Assembly (NCBI GenBank): GCA_022749655.1
Contig: CP094243.1
Location: 1,674,001-1,738,000 of the forward strand
DNA from: Xanthomonas phaseoli pv. phaseoli
GTDB lineage: Bacteria > Pseudomonadota > Gammaproteobacteria > Xanthomonadales > Xanthomonadaceae
Reading direction: 5' to 3'
Length of the DNA: 64,000 bases
Part shown: positions 9,546 through 19,472 of the stretch, one piece after another
Layout of the letters: every line of letters starts with the position of its first letter
Position numbering within the stretch: the stretch's first letter is position 1
The notes under the pieces: model-generated
The model's input: only the letters and a program-made list of their open reading frames with translations
The model's database searches: none
What the model was told of the DNA's origin: nothing
Position numbers and translations under genes: made by a program

Positions 9546-12317
9546 TCAGTATGTGTAGCCCAAGGTCAGCATGTAGGTGCGCCCGGTTTGCACATAGGCA
9601 CCGTCGGCGCCGGGATCGTAGGCCATGTAGCGCTTGGACTTGCCCTGCGTTTCGTAGAACGTGGCGGCATTGAGCAGGTTCTTTGCCGATACGCCGACAT
9701 CGATATGGTGCGGCAAGTGATAGGTCGCGTTGAAATCCAGCGACTTCACCGGCTGCAGGTAGTAATTGAGGCGGTCGGTGGTGAGCCCCAGCAGTTGCAG
9801 GCCGGTGTAGTTGTAGCTCAGGTCCGTGCGCAGGTGCGTGTCGTCGTAGAACAGATCCAGGTTGTAGATGCGCTCCGGTGCGCGCGGCAGCCAGGTCGTT
9901 TCCGGCTGGTCGCTGCGTTTGCTATCTGCCTGGCTGTGCTGCAGCGTCAGGTTGGCGGTGACGCCGAAATTGCTCCAGAGACCGGGCAACTGCTGCAGCC
10001 GCTTGCTCGCTGCCAACTCCAGCCCATAGAGCTTTGCGGTGCCGCCATTCTGCGGCATGGTCACCGGCACGCCATTTTCGAAGGTGGTGCCGGTTGGCAC
10101 CAGGCCACCCAGGGTGCTGTCGTTGCTGGTGGCCGATTGCGAGGTATAGATGAACCCATTGATGCGCTTGTAGTACGTCGAGGCGCTGAGCACGCCGCCC
10201 GCGTGGTCGTAGAACTCGGCAGACAGGTCGGCGTTGTAGGCGGTGCTGGCCTGCAGGTTGGGGTTGGGCTTGGAGATGCCGACCACTTTTTGCGTGTCGT
10301 CGATCGAATACACCGTCTCGCCGGAAATCAGCCCGAATGCCGGGCGGCTGAAACTGCGGCGCAACGATGCGCGATACACGGCGAGATCGTCCGGCCGATA
10401 GTTGACGCTGATGCCGGGCAAGACCTTGCCGTAGGTACTGCCGCTGCCGACGAAACTGCCGGTGCTGCCATCGCCGCTGGATTGCCAGGAGTCAGCCGAA
10501 TACTGGGTCAGTTGGTAACGCACGCCGGGCAGGATGCTCACCTTGCCGAGATGCAGCGCGGCCATCGCATAACCCGAATAGATCGCCTCGGTGCTGGAGG
10601 TGGTGTTGGCGTTGTAGTCGTTGGCGGTATAGATGCCTGCGCCGTTCGGGTCGTCGACGTATTTGTAGGGCAGCGCCTGCGCACGCATCCAGCCGCGATC
10701 CAGCAGCTTGAACGGCCCTGCGTAATGACCATCGAATGCGTTGTACGTGATGCGGCCGGGAATCGCGCTCAGCGGCGGGCCGCCGGCGGTGGGAAAGGCG
10801 TAATTGGGTCCGCCAAAGTACGGGCCGTTGGTGACGAAGTTGCCATCCTTGTGGAAGAACGGGTGGTCATAGGCGTCGCGCGCGGAGTGATCGGCCGACA
10901 GGCCAAGTTTGACGCTGTCCAGTACAGCGCCATCGACCTGGTACGCAATGTCGGTATGCGCGTTGAAGCGGTTATCGTGGCTGCCGGCGTCGTGGCCCTG
11001 CACCTTCCACAACAGCGAAGAATCCAGGTTGTAGAAGAAGTCCTTCAACGCCGGCGAGCTTGGGCCGATGCTCGGGTAGGCCGGGTCGCTGAGGTCGAAG
11101 GCGAAGCTGCCCGGGGTGAACCCGTACAGGCTGGCGGATACGTAATCCGGCCGGCTGCGGGTGCCGCGGCCGAACGAGGTGCCGTAGTCGAAATGCAGGC
11201 GGTCGAGCGTGGTCTGCCCACCCAACTGCACCGTGGCCAGGGTCTCGTCGATATCGTGTGTATTGAAGTACCCGCCACGCACCGCCGTGGGCTGGTTGCG
11301 ATAGGTCTCCAGGCGCGCACTGGACTGGTCCTGCGTGCCGGTGACGCCGTAACTGCCGTAGATGGCACGTGCATACAGCGCGCTGCTCTCGCCCTGCCAA
11401 TCCAGCGACAGGTTGCCGCCATAGCGTTCGATCTGGCTGGCGTACACGCTGTATTTGTAGCGCGTGCTGATCAACGGGCCGACATCGCGCAAATCGGCGG
11501 CTGCGGCGAGCGCAGGGTCGGCGGGTACGTATTTGCTGTTGGGCGCCGGGGCCTGCGCCATGGTGTTGTTCTTGCCGTAATAGGCCGATGCGTAGATGCC
11601 GAAGGCATCGCCCTGCCCGAACTTCCAGGCCAGCTCTTGCTGGAACGTGCCGCCGCTGTCCTTGCCACCCAGGTGGTGGGCCAATGCGTTGAACTGACCT
11701 TGCGCGGTGCTCTTGGCATAGACGTCCTGGTCGAAATCGAATGCATTGGGGGTGCGCATATCGATCGCGCCGCCGATCGAATCGCCGGGCATGTCGGGCG
11801 TTGGCGATTTGGAGACCTGCACCGACTGGATGCCGAACGGTGCCAGCATGTTCAAGGAGATGGCGCGTGTGGAGGAGTCGGTTTCCGGCATGCCGAACCC
11901 GTTGAGCGTGTACGCGTTATAGCTGGCGTCCATGCCGCGGATGCTGACGTAGGCGTTCTCGCCGGTGGTCGCCTGGCCAAGATGCATGTCGCTGTAGGAC
12001 GACAACCCCGGCATGTGCGCCACCACATCGGCAATGCCGCCGGAGGGGATTGCGTCGATCTGCTGCTTGCTCATCACGCTGTTGACGCTATTGGACAGGC
12101 GCTGTTCGTTGAGCGAGCCCGGCGCCGCGGCCTGGGTGGCTTGCACATTGACCGAGTCCAACGTGGTGGTGGTCATCTCTGCAGCGCATGCAAGCGATGG
12201 TGCGCAAAGCACCGCGGCAATGGCGCAGCTCAAGCGATGGAGGGGCGGGAAAACTGCATCTTGGAGGCTCGCGTGATGGGGAGGTGGGGCGCGCGCCCGG
12301 TCAGCGGGCACGGTCAT
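9546..12317 (-). CDS. TonB-dependent receptor, downstream of phospholipase C
   Basis: A large outer-membrane TonB-dependent receptor, about 890-920 residues. A signal-like segment ends near LACAAEMTTT. A plug domain follows with QQIDAIPSGGIADVVAHMPG, AYVSIRGMDASYNAYTLNG and GIQSVQVSKSPTPDMPGDSIGGAIDM, a pattern typical of the larger receptors of this genus. The barrel ends MLTLGYTY with a terminal aromatic residue. The start is uncertain. The first ATG at 12317 gives a Pro/Arg-rich leader that is not signal-like. A better leader (MQFSRP...) lies about 60 bases inside but in another frame, so a small indel in the adjacent C runs is possible. It follows the phospholipase gene on the same strand by 57 bases, which suggests joint uptake of products released by that enzyme. 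Confidence 0.85.
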   Translation of the reverse strand: MTVPADRARAPPPHHASLQDAVFPPLHRLSCAIAAVLCAPSLACAAEMTTTTLDSVNVQATQAAAPGSLNEQRLSNSVNSVMSKQQIDAIPSGGIADVVAHMPGLSSYSDMHLGQATTGENAYVSIRGMDASYNAYTLNGFGMPETDSSTRAISLNMLAPFGIQSVQVSKSPTPDMPGDSIGGAIDMRTPNAFDFDQDVYAKSTAQGQFNALAHHLGGKDSGGTFQQELAWKFGQGDAFGIYASAYYGKNNTMAQAPAPNSKYVPADPALAAAADLRDVGPLISTRYKYSVYASQIERYGGNLSLDWQGESSALYARAIYGSYGVTGTQDQSSARLETYRNQPTAVRGGYFNTHDIDETLATVQLGGQTTLDRLHFDYGTSFGRGTRSRPDYVSASLYGFTPGSFAFDLSDPAYPSIGPSSPALKDFFYNLDSSLLWKVQGHDAGSHDNRFNAHTDIAYQVDGAVLDSVKLGLSADHSARDAYDHPFFHKDGNFVTNGPYFGGPNYAFPTAGGPPLSAIPGRITYNAFDGHYAGPFKLLDRGWMRAQALPYKYVDDPNGAGIYTANDYNANTTSSTEAIYSGYAMAALHLGKVSILPGVRYQLTQYSADSWQSSGDGSTGSFVGSGSTYGKVLPGISVNYRPDDLAVYRASLRRSFSRPAFGLISGETVYSIDDTQKVVGISKPNPNLQASTAYNADLSAEFYDHAGGVLSASTYYKRINGFIYTSQSATSNDSTLGGLVPTGTTFENGVPVTMPQNGGTAKLYGLELAASKRLQQLPGLWSNFGVTANLTLQHSQADSKRSDQPETTWLPRAPERIYNLDLFYDDTHLRTDLSYNYTGLQLLGLTTDRLNYYLQPVKSLDFNATYHLPHHIDVGVSAKNLLNAATFYETQGKSKRYMAYDPGADGAYVQTGRTYMLTLGYTY

Positions 12318-12374
12318 GGATCGCCGACGCTTCCATTGCGACAGGGCTGATGTGTCGGGCCGCGTGCGCTGCCC

Positions 12375-13553
12375 TCAGTGGTGCAGGTCGATGCTGTCGC
12401 AGCCCACATCGGGTCGCTGCGGATTGCAACGCGCCACCGCGTCGCCCTCGAAGCGCACCACGTAGCCGTTATCGGCCGGCTCATTGATCGGGAAGTCGGT
12501 ACTGAGCAACTGTGCGCCGCTGGCCAACATGGCGTCGCGCCGGGCAGTGTCGTTGTGCTGCGCTTCCTTCAAATCCGCATCGGTGCGTGTACGCACCAGG
12601 TAGCCGGCCTTGACCAGCTTGGTGATGTCATCGGCAGGGCCGTCGTTGCGCTCGACGAAGGCCGCATCGTCTTCGCCCGGCACCGCATTGGTGAAACACA
12701 CCCGGCCGCGCAGCGACGGGTGGCCGGGCAGGTAACTGGCGCTGGCAGCGCGTTGGTCGAGCAGGAACACCACCTTGCCGCGTGCCTGGGCCAACGACGG
12801 CCAGCCATGCGCGAGCACGCCCGCGTTGAGCGTCGGCGCGCGGCCGCGTACCTGGTCGGGACTGATGTATTCGCCGGGTTTGAAGACCGAGCGCACTTCG
12901 GCATCCAGCGCGTCCATCGCCTTTGCATCGAAGGGTTCGGGTTGCACGGTGGGAAATGCCAACTGGATCGGCGCCTGCTTGGTTTCGAGCAGGATGAAGA
13001 TGGGCACGTGGCCCGGGTGCTGCTTCGACCAGCTGCGGATTTCCTGCAGGCAGGCAATCAAGGGCTGGCAGTTGCTGCGTTGATCCAGATCCTGCACATG
13101 CATGACCTTGAAGCCGGGCCTGTCCATCACTCCGGTGGGCGCGCTCGCCGGTGCGGTCGGCAGCCCGGCCTTGGCGATCTGCGCGACGATGGCCGGGTGT
13201 GCGTAGCGCCCACCCTGTGCATCGGCGAAGACGTCCAGTTCGAGTTGGCGCACGCCATCGTCAAGTTGCTGCGTCAAGGCGGGATGGCGGTAATCCAGTG
13301 CGGCAAACAGGGCCGGGTCCAGTTGCTTCAACCACGCCGCTTCGCTGGGCGCAAAGCCGGCGTGGTAGCTGTTGTGGCTGCCGCCGATGTACTGCAGGTC
13401 GGTCAGGCGCGGCGCGGCGTGCGCGACAAGACTGCTCAGCAATAACGCGGCGCAAATGGCGGTGCGCGGCGTCTTTCTTCGCTTTGCACGCAACAACTTC
13501 GTTTTGCGATTGATGCCTGACGTGACAGCAGTAAACGCGCGAAAAAGATGCAT
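12375..13553 (-). CDS. secreted Ca2+-dependent phosphoinositide-type phospholipase C
   Basis: A 392-residue secreted protein. A Lys/Arg-rich start is followed by a hydrophobic signal core ending LVAHA. The mature part has the PI-PLC active-site layout: GGSHNSYH at about residues 57-64 (first catalytic His), GVRQLELDVFAD (metal-binding Glu/Asp) and a second His in VMHVQDLDQ. The family cleaves glycerophospho-inositol compounds or acts as a glycerophosphodiester-like phosphodiesterase. Cys residues spread through the mature chain fit export. It is transcribed just ahead of a TonB receptor, as in systems where a secreted hydrolase feeds a dedicated transporter. The precise substrate (phosphatidylinositol, glycerophosphoinositol or another diester) is inferred only from the fold. 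Confidence 0.8.
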   Translation of the reverse strand: MHLFRAFTAVTSGINRKTKLLRAKRRKTPRTAICAALLLSSLVAHAAPRLTDLQYIGGSHNSYHAGFAPSEAAWLKQLDPALFAALDYRHPALTQQLDDGVRQLELDVFADAQGGRYAHPAIVAQIAKAGLPTAPASAPTGVMDRPGFKVMHVQDLDQRSNCQPLIACLQEIRSWSKQHPGHVPIFILLETKQAPIQLAFPTVQPEPFDAKAMDALDAEVRSVFKPGEYISPDQVRGRAPTLNAGVLAHGWPSLAQARGKVVFLLDQRAASASYLPGHPSLRGRVCFTNAVPGEDDAAFVERNDGPADDITKLVKAGYLVRTRTDADLKEAQHNDTARRDAMLASGAQLLSTDFPINEPADNGYVVRFEGDAVARCNPQRPDVGCDSIDLHH

Positions 13554-13687
13554 GCAGCACAGCCGGAAAGCGACGAGGTCGCCATCATCACGGCCCAGTT
13601 TGACGCATATCTTTCCGCTGTGTGTCCGTGATGCGTCAGTGCTTGCCGCGATGTGTTCGTGCCGGTGGCAAAGCGCGGCATTGTTTT

Positions 13688-15645
13688 TTATGAAGCGGCG
13701 GTCTGTCGCAAGGCATAGGTCAGCAGCCGGGCCTGCAGGCGATCGCCAAGGCTGTCTGGCGCATCCAGTGCCATGCGTTGCAGGCAGGCGATCTGGTTAG
13801 TATCCGACGCGTCGCGCGCGAGCAGTGCGCGGGTCACCGTGGCGATCTTTCCGCCAGTGCTGGCGGTTGCGCCTTTGAGCCAGCCCAATGCGGGCAGCAG
13901 GCGCTGTTCGATCTCCGTGAAGTCGCTGCCGAGGGGGTAGTCGGGCAAGCTGCCGTCGCGTCGAAATGGCGCCAGTGCCTGTTCCAGTGCCCGTGGTGTG
14001 TTGCGCTGCGCGCGTGGCGGCAATTCCGGCGCGGTACGCAGCTTGCGCGACCGTTCCGCCTGGACGAGCAATTCATCCTGGAAGCGGGAATCGCAGATGG
14101 CGGCCATTTCCAGCACGCAGTCCTGGTCGGTCTTGTGGCGCAGATCGGCGATGCCGTATTCGGTGATGTAGAGATCGCGTAGATGACGTGGAATGGTGGT
14201 GTGGCCGTAGTTCCAGCGCACGTTGCTGGCGGTGTGTGCACCAGCCTCGCGCGTGGCGCGCAGCATCAAGGCACTGCGTGCGTGGGGCAGCGCATGCGCC
14301 ATCGCCACGAAGTTGTACTGCCCACCAACCCCGGACACGATGCGGCCATCTTCCAACCCGTCGGAGACTGCCGCACCCAGCGCGTTCGCCATCATGCAGG
14401 AGTTGAAGAAGCGTGCGTCCTTGCGTTTGAGCCGGCTTAATGTCTCGTTGCCGCCGTAGAGCTGGTTGATCTCGCTGATGCGGCGCATGCCGATCGCCGC
14501 ACGTGTCGGCGCATCCAGATCGCGCAGCCATTGATAGAACGCAGGCGAACCGAGATAGAACGCGCCATGCAGGAACTCGCCTTCGGCAGCAAGACGCGCG
14601 TGGTCGGCGAAGTCGGCGCTTCCATCGGCAATGCGTTGCATCAGTGGCAGATCGTCGTGCACCTTGCGACGGATCACGCCGCTGTCCACCAGTTGCTTGA
14701 AGCCTTCGTTGAGCATCTCGCTGCAGCCGTACAGGCCGACGGCGAACGGCTCCAGGCCACCGCTGGCCTGCACGGCCGGGTGCTGTTCCAGTGCCGGATC
14801 CAGCGCATGCAGCACACGGCGGTAGGTCGCGTTGTCGGTATGCCGCAGCACCAATGCATGGCTCAGTGCATCGGCCAGTGTGCCGATGCCAATCTGCAAG
14901 GTGCCGCCGTCGCGCACCAGGGCGCTGGCATACAAGCCGATGGCATAGTCGACGCTGCTCACCGCTTGCCGCGGCAAGCCGAACAGCTGGGGGAACGGGC
15001 CTGGCACATCGATGATCAGATCGAAGAACGCCGCATCTACCGCTGCGGTGCCTCCCATCCATGGCAGTTGCGGATCGACTTCCGCCACCAGCATCGGGCG
15101 CGGCAGGCCGAGTGCCTGTACCGCATCCAGCGTGTCCTGGGTGATGTCGTTGTTGCACGACAACGATAGCCGCGTGCTGCCCGGTTCGCGCGCCACTTTT
15201 TGCACGATCAGGTTGGGCGCGCGTTGCGCCACCGCTGCGGCGGCATGCGTGTAGTTGAGGCTGGTGTAGTCGGCCTGGGCCTGGGTGGAATGCAATAGCC
15301 CGCCGGACTGCATGTAGAACTCTTCCACCTGCACATGCGCGGGCAATGCATCGCGCAGCATGGCGTCGACATAGGCAAGGCGAGGGAAATCCTCGCCGAA
15401 GTGACGCGCGATGAACGGTGCGGCAAAGCGCGCCTGGATCCCGGCACCCGGGCTGGGGGATTGAGCGAGAGCGCCGTGTAGATTGCCAGTGGTCGCGCCG
15501 GCGTGTCCTTGAGCTCTGCGTAGAGCGCGTTCAACAGACGGTGCGGCTTGCCGATGCCCAGCGGCGCGCCCACGCGCAGCGGGCCGTCGATGCGTTGCAG
15601 GATGTGCGAAACCGCCGTGCTCAAATCACTGACATAGGTGCTCAT
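13688..15645 (-). CDS. acetyl-CoA hydrolase/transferase family protein (frameshifted)
   Basis: A cytoplasmic CoA-transferase of about 650 residues. Enzymes of this family exchange or hydrolyse acetyl-CoA with succinate or other acids. The N-terminal part begins at 15645 (MSTYVSDLSTAVSHILQ) and runs to LSLNPP. The rest continues in another frame through IGIGTLADALSHAL, GVGGQYNFVAMAHALPHAR and ITEYGIADLRHKTDQD, the usual C-terminal signature. Adding one C to the run at 15455-15459 joins the two parts perfectly (SLNPPSPGAGIQARFAAPF). I therefore treat it as one gene with a homopolymer indel. It is divergent from the hemolysin operon at 15788. Its role there, if any, is unknown. Confidence 0.85.
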
Positions 15646-15787
15646 GCGCGAAAGCGTAGCCGAAAGTGTTGTCGGGCAGGCACCGACAGCCTTCAGGCCA
15701 GGCCCGACACCGCGCAACGAATTGCTATTGCAGAAATTACAACTCGATAACACATGACTCATGGTCACTTAATCGAGCTGGCCCAGC

Positions 15788-16467
15788 ATGCGCTGCATGA
15801 TCACTTCCACAACTTCCAGGTTGTATTCCCGCCACGGCTTTGCCAGTGCCAGCCTGGTCGAGGCGGGGCACCCGCAGCGCCAGGAGGTGGAACGCTTTAT
15901 CGCAGCGGTCTACCTGCGGCGCTACGGCGCGCAGCTGCGCAGCTTCCTGCCGCAACTACTGGTTTATCGCGATGCTGATGGCGCGCTGATGGCAGCCGTG
16001 GGCATGCGGATCGGCAGTGCTGGCGCGTTATTCGTGGAGCAGTACCTGGACGAACCTGCCGAGTCGGCCAGGCGGCCCGCATGGCTGCGCCGGTGTCGCG
16101 CTCTGGCTTGGCCGAAGTGGGCAACTTCGCGGCGATCAGCTCCGGCAGCGCACGCGCACTGATTCCGCAGATGACCCATGCGCTGCACAACGCCGGCGTG
16201 CGCTGGGTGTTGTTCGCCGCGACCCGTGGCCTGCGCAATACCTTCGACCGGCTGCAGCTTCGGCCGCTGGTGCTGGCGCCGGCCCTGCAATCGCGCCTTC
16301 GCGACGATGGCACCGACTGGGGCAGTTACTACGCCACGCATCCGCAGGTGGTATGCGGCGACGTGGCCGCCGGCCATGCCTTCTTGCTGGAGCGACGGGC
16401 GCTGCACCCGCAGTCCGCACGCCTGGGCGTCGAACCCACGCGTTACCTGATGGGAGTGAGCGCATGA
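15788..16467 (+). CDS. thermostable hemolysin family protein (frameshifted), first gene of a seven-gene operon
   Basis: About 225 residues resembling the thermostable hemolysin (delta-VPH) family, whose fold is related to GNAT acyltransferases. The first segment contains the characteristic HPQRQEVERFIAAVYLRRYGAQL and PQLLVYRDADGALMAAVGMR. The second has RSGLAEVGNFAAISSGSAR, GVRWVLFAATRGLRNTF and RLQLRPLVLAPALQSRL. One added C at 16068-16069 joins them (SAQAARMAAPVSRSG). In this family the haemolysin name comes from Vibrio. A GNAT-like role in acyl transfer fits this operon better, but that is inference. The stop overlaps the next start (ATGA at 16464). The start codon is not certain: 15788 is the first ATG in frame. 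Confidence 0.75.
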
Positions 16468-17963
16468 ATGCACGTTTCGCCCAGTTGCTCAGTGAGCCAC
16501 CTGCGCAGGCACCGCGGGTGTTGAGCGCTACCGGCGCGCTGGACGCGCAGACGCTTGCCGATGCGGTCGCGCGGTTGGCCGCTGGCCTGCAGGCCGCGGG
16601 GTTGACGCGGGTGGCGAGCCGGCTCGACAACGGCCCGGACTGGTTGATCCTGGATCTGGCGCTCCGTCTGGTCGATGCCGTGCATGTGCCATTGCCGACG
16701 TTCTTCTCCGACGCCCAGGTAGTGCACGCGCTGACTACCAGTGGCGCGCAATGCGTGGTCACCGACGCGGCCGCTGCTGCGCCGCCCGGCACCAGCGGCC
16801 CGCTCCCGGCACTGCAGCACGATGGGCTGCGCTTGTGGCGGGTGGCCGTGGCCGTCGAGCGACCGACGTTGCCGGATGCAACGGCCTGCATCACCTATAC
16901 CTCCGGCACCACCGGCCGCCCCAAGGGCGTGTGCCTGTCCGCTGACAGTTTGCTCACGGTGGCAGCGTCGCTGGTGGATGCCTCCGCTGCCATCGCCCCG
17001 CGTCGGCATCTGTGCCTGATGCCGTTGTCCACCTTGCTGGAAAATGTGGCCGGGCTATATGCGACCTTGTTGTCCGGTGCGCAGGTGGCGCTGCCGTCGC
17101 TGGCGCAGATCGGGTACACCGGTGCCAGCGGCCTGGATGTGCCGACGCTGCTGCGCTGCCTGCACCAGTATCAACCCGAGAGCGTCATCCTGGTGCCGCA
17201 GTTGTTGCTGGCCCTGGTCAGTGCTGCCGAACAAGGCGTGGCACTGCCGGCATCGCTGCGCTATATCGCCGTCGGTGGCGGGCACATCGGCCCCAGTTTG
17301 CTTGCGCGTGCCGCCGCATTGGGGCTGCCGGTGTTCGAGGGCTATGGCTTGACCGAATGCGGCTCGGTGGTCTGCCTCAACCGGCCGGGTGCGGCGCGTG
17401 CCGGCAGCGTCGGTCGGCCCTTGGCGCATGCGCAGGTGCAGATTGTCGATGGCGAAATTCAGGTCGATGGCGTGCAGGCACTCGGGTATCTGGGTGAGGA
17501 CGCGCCACCGCCAGGGCCGGTGCGCACCGGCGATCTGGGGCACGTGGACCAGGACGGTTTCGTGCACATCACCGGGCATCGCAAGCATGTCTTCATCACC
17601 GCTTTCGGCCGCAACGTCTCGCCCGAATGGGTGGAAAGCGAGCTGCTGCAGCACCCGTTGCTTGCACAGGCAGTGGTGTGGGGCGAGGCGCAGGCCGACA
17701 ACGTCGCAGTGCTATGGCCGCGCCGGCCCGACAGCGACGACGCAGCGCTCGTCAAAGCACTGGCCGAGGTCAATGCCGGCTTGCCCGACTACGCACGGGT
17801 GGCGCGCTTCGTCCGCGCCGATGCACCTTTCAGCGCACGCGAAGGCCTGCTCACGGCCAACGGGCGCCCCCGCCGCGACGCGATCCTCGCGCGCTATCAA
17901 TCTGCCGTCGATCGCAGCTATCTGTCGCCGGCCACCGTCATCTCTCAAGGAATTTCTCCATGA
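16464..17963 (+). CDS. AMP-dependent acyl ligase (acyl-CoA synthetase-like)
   Basis: A 499-residue member of the ANL adenylating family. It carries the ATP-binding loop YTSGTTGRPKG (from about residue 145), the A5-type motif EGYGLTECG near 300 and RTGDLG near 355. Such enzymes activate carboxylic acids, commonly fatty acids, as acyl-AMP and pass them to CoA or a carrier. At the A10 position, where a catalytic Lys is usual, this protein reads TANGRPRRD. So either an Arg stands there or the functional Lys is offset. ATGA overlaps join it to the hemolysin homologue upstream and to the iron enzyme downstream, which implies coupled translation and a shared pathway. No carrier-protein gene is adjacent. 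Confidence 0.85.
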   Translation: MNARFAQLLSEPPAQAPRVLSATGALDAQTLADAVARLAAGLQAAGLTRVASRLDNGPDWLILDLALRLVDAVHVPLPTFFSDAQVVHALTTSGAQCVVTDAAAAAPPGTSGPLPALQHDGLRLWRVAVAVERPTLPDATACITYTSGTTGRPKGVCLSADSLLTVAASLVDASAAIAPRRHLCLMPLSTLLENVAGLYATLLSGAQVALPSLAQIGYTGASGLDVPTLLRCLHQYQPESVILVPQLLLALVSAAEQGVALPASLRYIAVGGGHIGPSLLARAAALGLPVFEGYGLTECGSVVCLNRPGAARAGSVGRPLAHAQVQIVDGEIQVDGVQALGYLGEDAPPPGPVRTGDLGHVDQDGFVHITGHRKHVFITAFGRNVSPEWVESELLQHPLLAQAVVWGEAQADNVAVLWPRRPDSDDAALVKALAEVNAGLPDYARVARFVRADAPFSAREGLLTANGRPRRDAILARYQSAVDRSYLSPATVISQGISP

Positions 17964-18634
17964 CGTTTTATGCATCCCTGCTGGCGCAGACCCAGGCCGA
18001 ACGCGAGCGCATGACCCAGGTGCCGATCATCCAGGCGGCCCTGGCTGGCAATATCGCGCGTGCCGACTACGTTGCGTTTCTCGGCCAGGCCTATCATCAC
18101 GTGCGGCATACGGTGCCGTTGCTGATGGCCTGCGGTGCACGCCTGCCGGCGCGGCTGGAATGGCTGCGCGAAGCCATCGGCGAGTACATCGAGGAAGAGA
18201 TGGGGCACCAGGAGTGGATCCTGGATGATCTTGTGGCGTGTGGGCAGGCGCGCGAAGCCACTGTGCTGGCCGGCCCGTCGCTGGCCACCGAGTTGTTGGT
18301 CAGCTACGCCTACGACACCATCCAGCGCGGCAACCCGGTCGGCTTCTTCGGCATGGTGCTGGTGTTGGAAGGCACCAGCGTGGCGTTGGCCACGCGTGCG
18401 GCCAATAGCATTGCGCAGTCGCTGGAATTGCCACGCAATGCCTTCAGCTATTTGTTGTCGCATGGCGATCTGGATATCGAACATGCCGGCTTCTTCGAGA
18501 AACTCATGAACCGGCTCGAGGACCCACTCGACCAGCAGGCGGTGGTGCATGCAGCCCAGCGTTTCTACGTGCTGTACGGCGATCTGTTTCGCACGCTGCG
18601 CAGTGACGGCGTGCGTCTGGCGGAGGCGGCGTAA
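17960..18634 (+). CDS. haem-oxygenase-fold iron-containing redox enzyme (TenA/UndA-like)
   Basis: A 224-residue all-helical protein of the TenA/PqqC/haem-oxygenase-like superfamily. It has the carboxylate/His pattern of the non-haem diiron branch (HDO enzymes such as UndA, SznF and BesC): EYIEEEMGH at residues 75-83, Glu137 in LVLEG, and HGDLDIEH at 168-175, giving candidate ligands E75 or E79, H83, E137, D172 and H175. Members with known activity oxidise fatty acids, amino acids or similar substrates using O2. Its position straight after an acyl-activating enzyme suggests an acyl or fatty-acid substrate, which is inference. It is sometimes labelled a TenA regulator, but nothing here supports a regulatory role. 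Its start overlaps the ligase stop, and its stop overlaps the SDR start (TAATG). Confidence 0.8.
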   Translation: MTFYASLLAQTQAERERMTQVPIIQAALAGNIARADYVAFLGQAYHHVRHTVPLLMACGARLPARLEWLREAIGEYIEEEMGHQEWILDDLVACGQAREATVLAGPSLATELLVSYAYDTIQRGNPVGFFGMVLVLEGTSVALATRAANSIAQSLELPRNAFSYLLSHGDLDIEHAGFFEKLMNRLEDPLDQQAVVHAAQRFYVLYGDLFRTLRSDGVRLAEAA

Positions 18635-19472
18635 TGGATCTGCATGGCAGGTGCGTCATCGTGACCGGCGCCACTGGCGGCATCGGCAGCGTACTTTGCG
18701 CCGGCCTGGTGGAGGCGGGGGCAACCGTCGTCGCGGTGGGGCGAACAGAGCAGACGTTGCAGCGGCTGGCTGCCGCGCATGCGCCTGGGCGCGTCGTGCC
18801 GGTGGTCGCGGACCTGGCCAGCGACCCGGGCCGTGCCGTGTTGCTGACACGCACGCAGGAGATGCGCTCGGCACCGTCGGTGCTGGTGCTTGCGCATGCG
18901 CAAAGCCATTTCGGATTGCTGCAGGATCAAGACCCGGCGGCCTTGGCTGCCGTCGTGCATCTGAATCTCACCGTGCCGATGCTGCTGGTGCAGGCGTTGC
19001 TGCCGGCCTTCGCGCGTCAGCCGGAGGCAGCGATGGTGGCGGTGGGCTCCACCTTCGGCAGCATTGATTTGCCGGTTTTGCCGGCTACAGCGCCAGCAAG
19101 TTCGGTCTGCGCGGTCTGTTCGAGGCACTGGCGCGCGAGCATGCCGGGACCAGCGTGCGTTTTCAGTATCTATCGCCGCGTGCCACGGCCACGACGTTCA
19201 ATCCGGCGGCGGTGGATGCGCTCAATGCAGAGTTGGGGACGGCGGTGGATCGTGCCGAGGACGTGGCCGCAGCGCTCTTGCAATCGATCGTGCGCGGCGA
19301 TGCACGGCGTCAGTTGGGATGGCCGGAAAAGCTATTCGCCCGGCTCAACGGGCTGCTGCCCGAACTGGTGGATCGCGCCTTGCACAAACAGCTTCACCTC
19401 ATCCGTCGCCATGCGCGACCCAGCGGCACTGCCGCCAACCAGGAGTTTTCGCATGAACCGCAGTTGCCGTAA
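18634..19472 (+). CDS. short-chain dehydrogenase/reductase (frameshifted)
   Basis: An SDR of about 280 residues. The Rossmann motif is VTGATGGIGSVL at residues 9-20. The NAG-equivalent region is VLAHAQSH, and the catalytic Ser lies in VAVGSTFGS. The catalytic Tyr and Lys (GYSASKFGLRGL) are in a different frame. Adding one G to the GG at 19074-19075 restores the chain (DLPGFAGYSASK). The C-terminal part reads FQYLSPRATATTFNPAAV and ends at 19472. Such enzymes reduce or oxidise carbonyl/hydroxyl groups with NAD(P), so it may process the product of the preceding iron enzyme. Its last 20 bases overlap the start of the TPR protein gene. Confidence 0.8.

Noticed and set aside
9588..12350. 920-codon plus-strand open frame opposite the TonB receptor
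   Set aside because: No domain or signal peptide; it mirrors the receptor's codon pattern. The receptor on the minus strand has clear plug and barrel motifs.
17960..18634. TenA-type transcriptional regulator or thiaminase
   Set aside because: No thiamine genes are nearby, and the protein has the carboxylate/His pattern of the diiron branch. The gene is embedded in an acyl-modifying operon.
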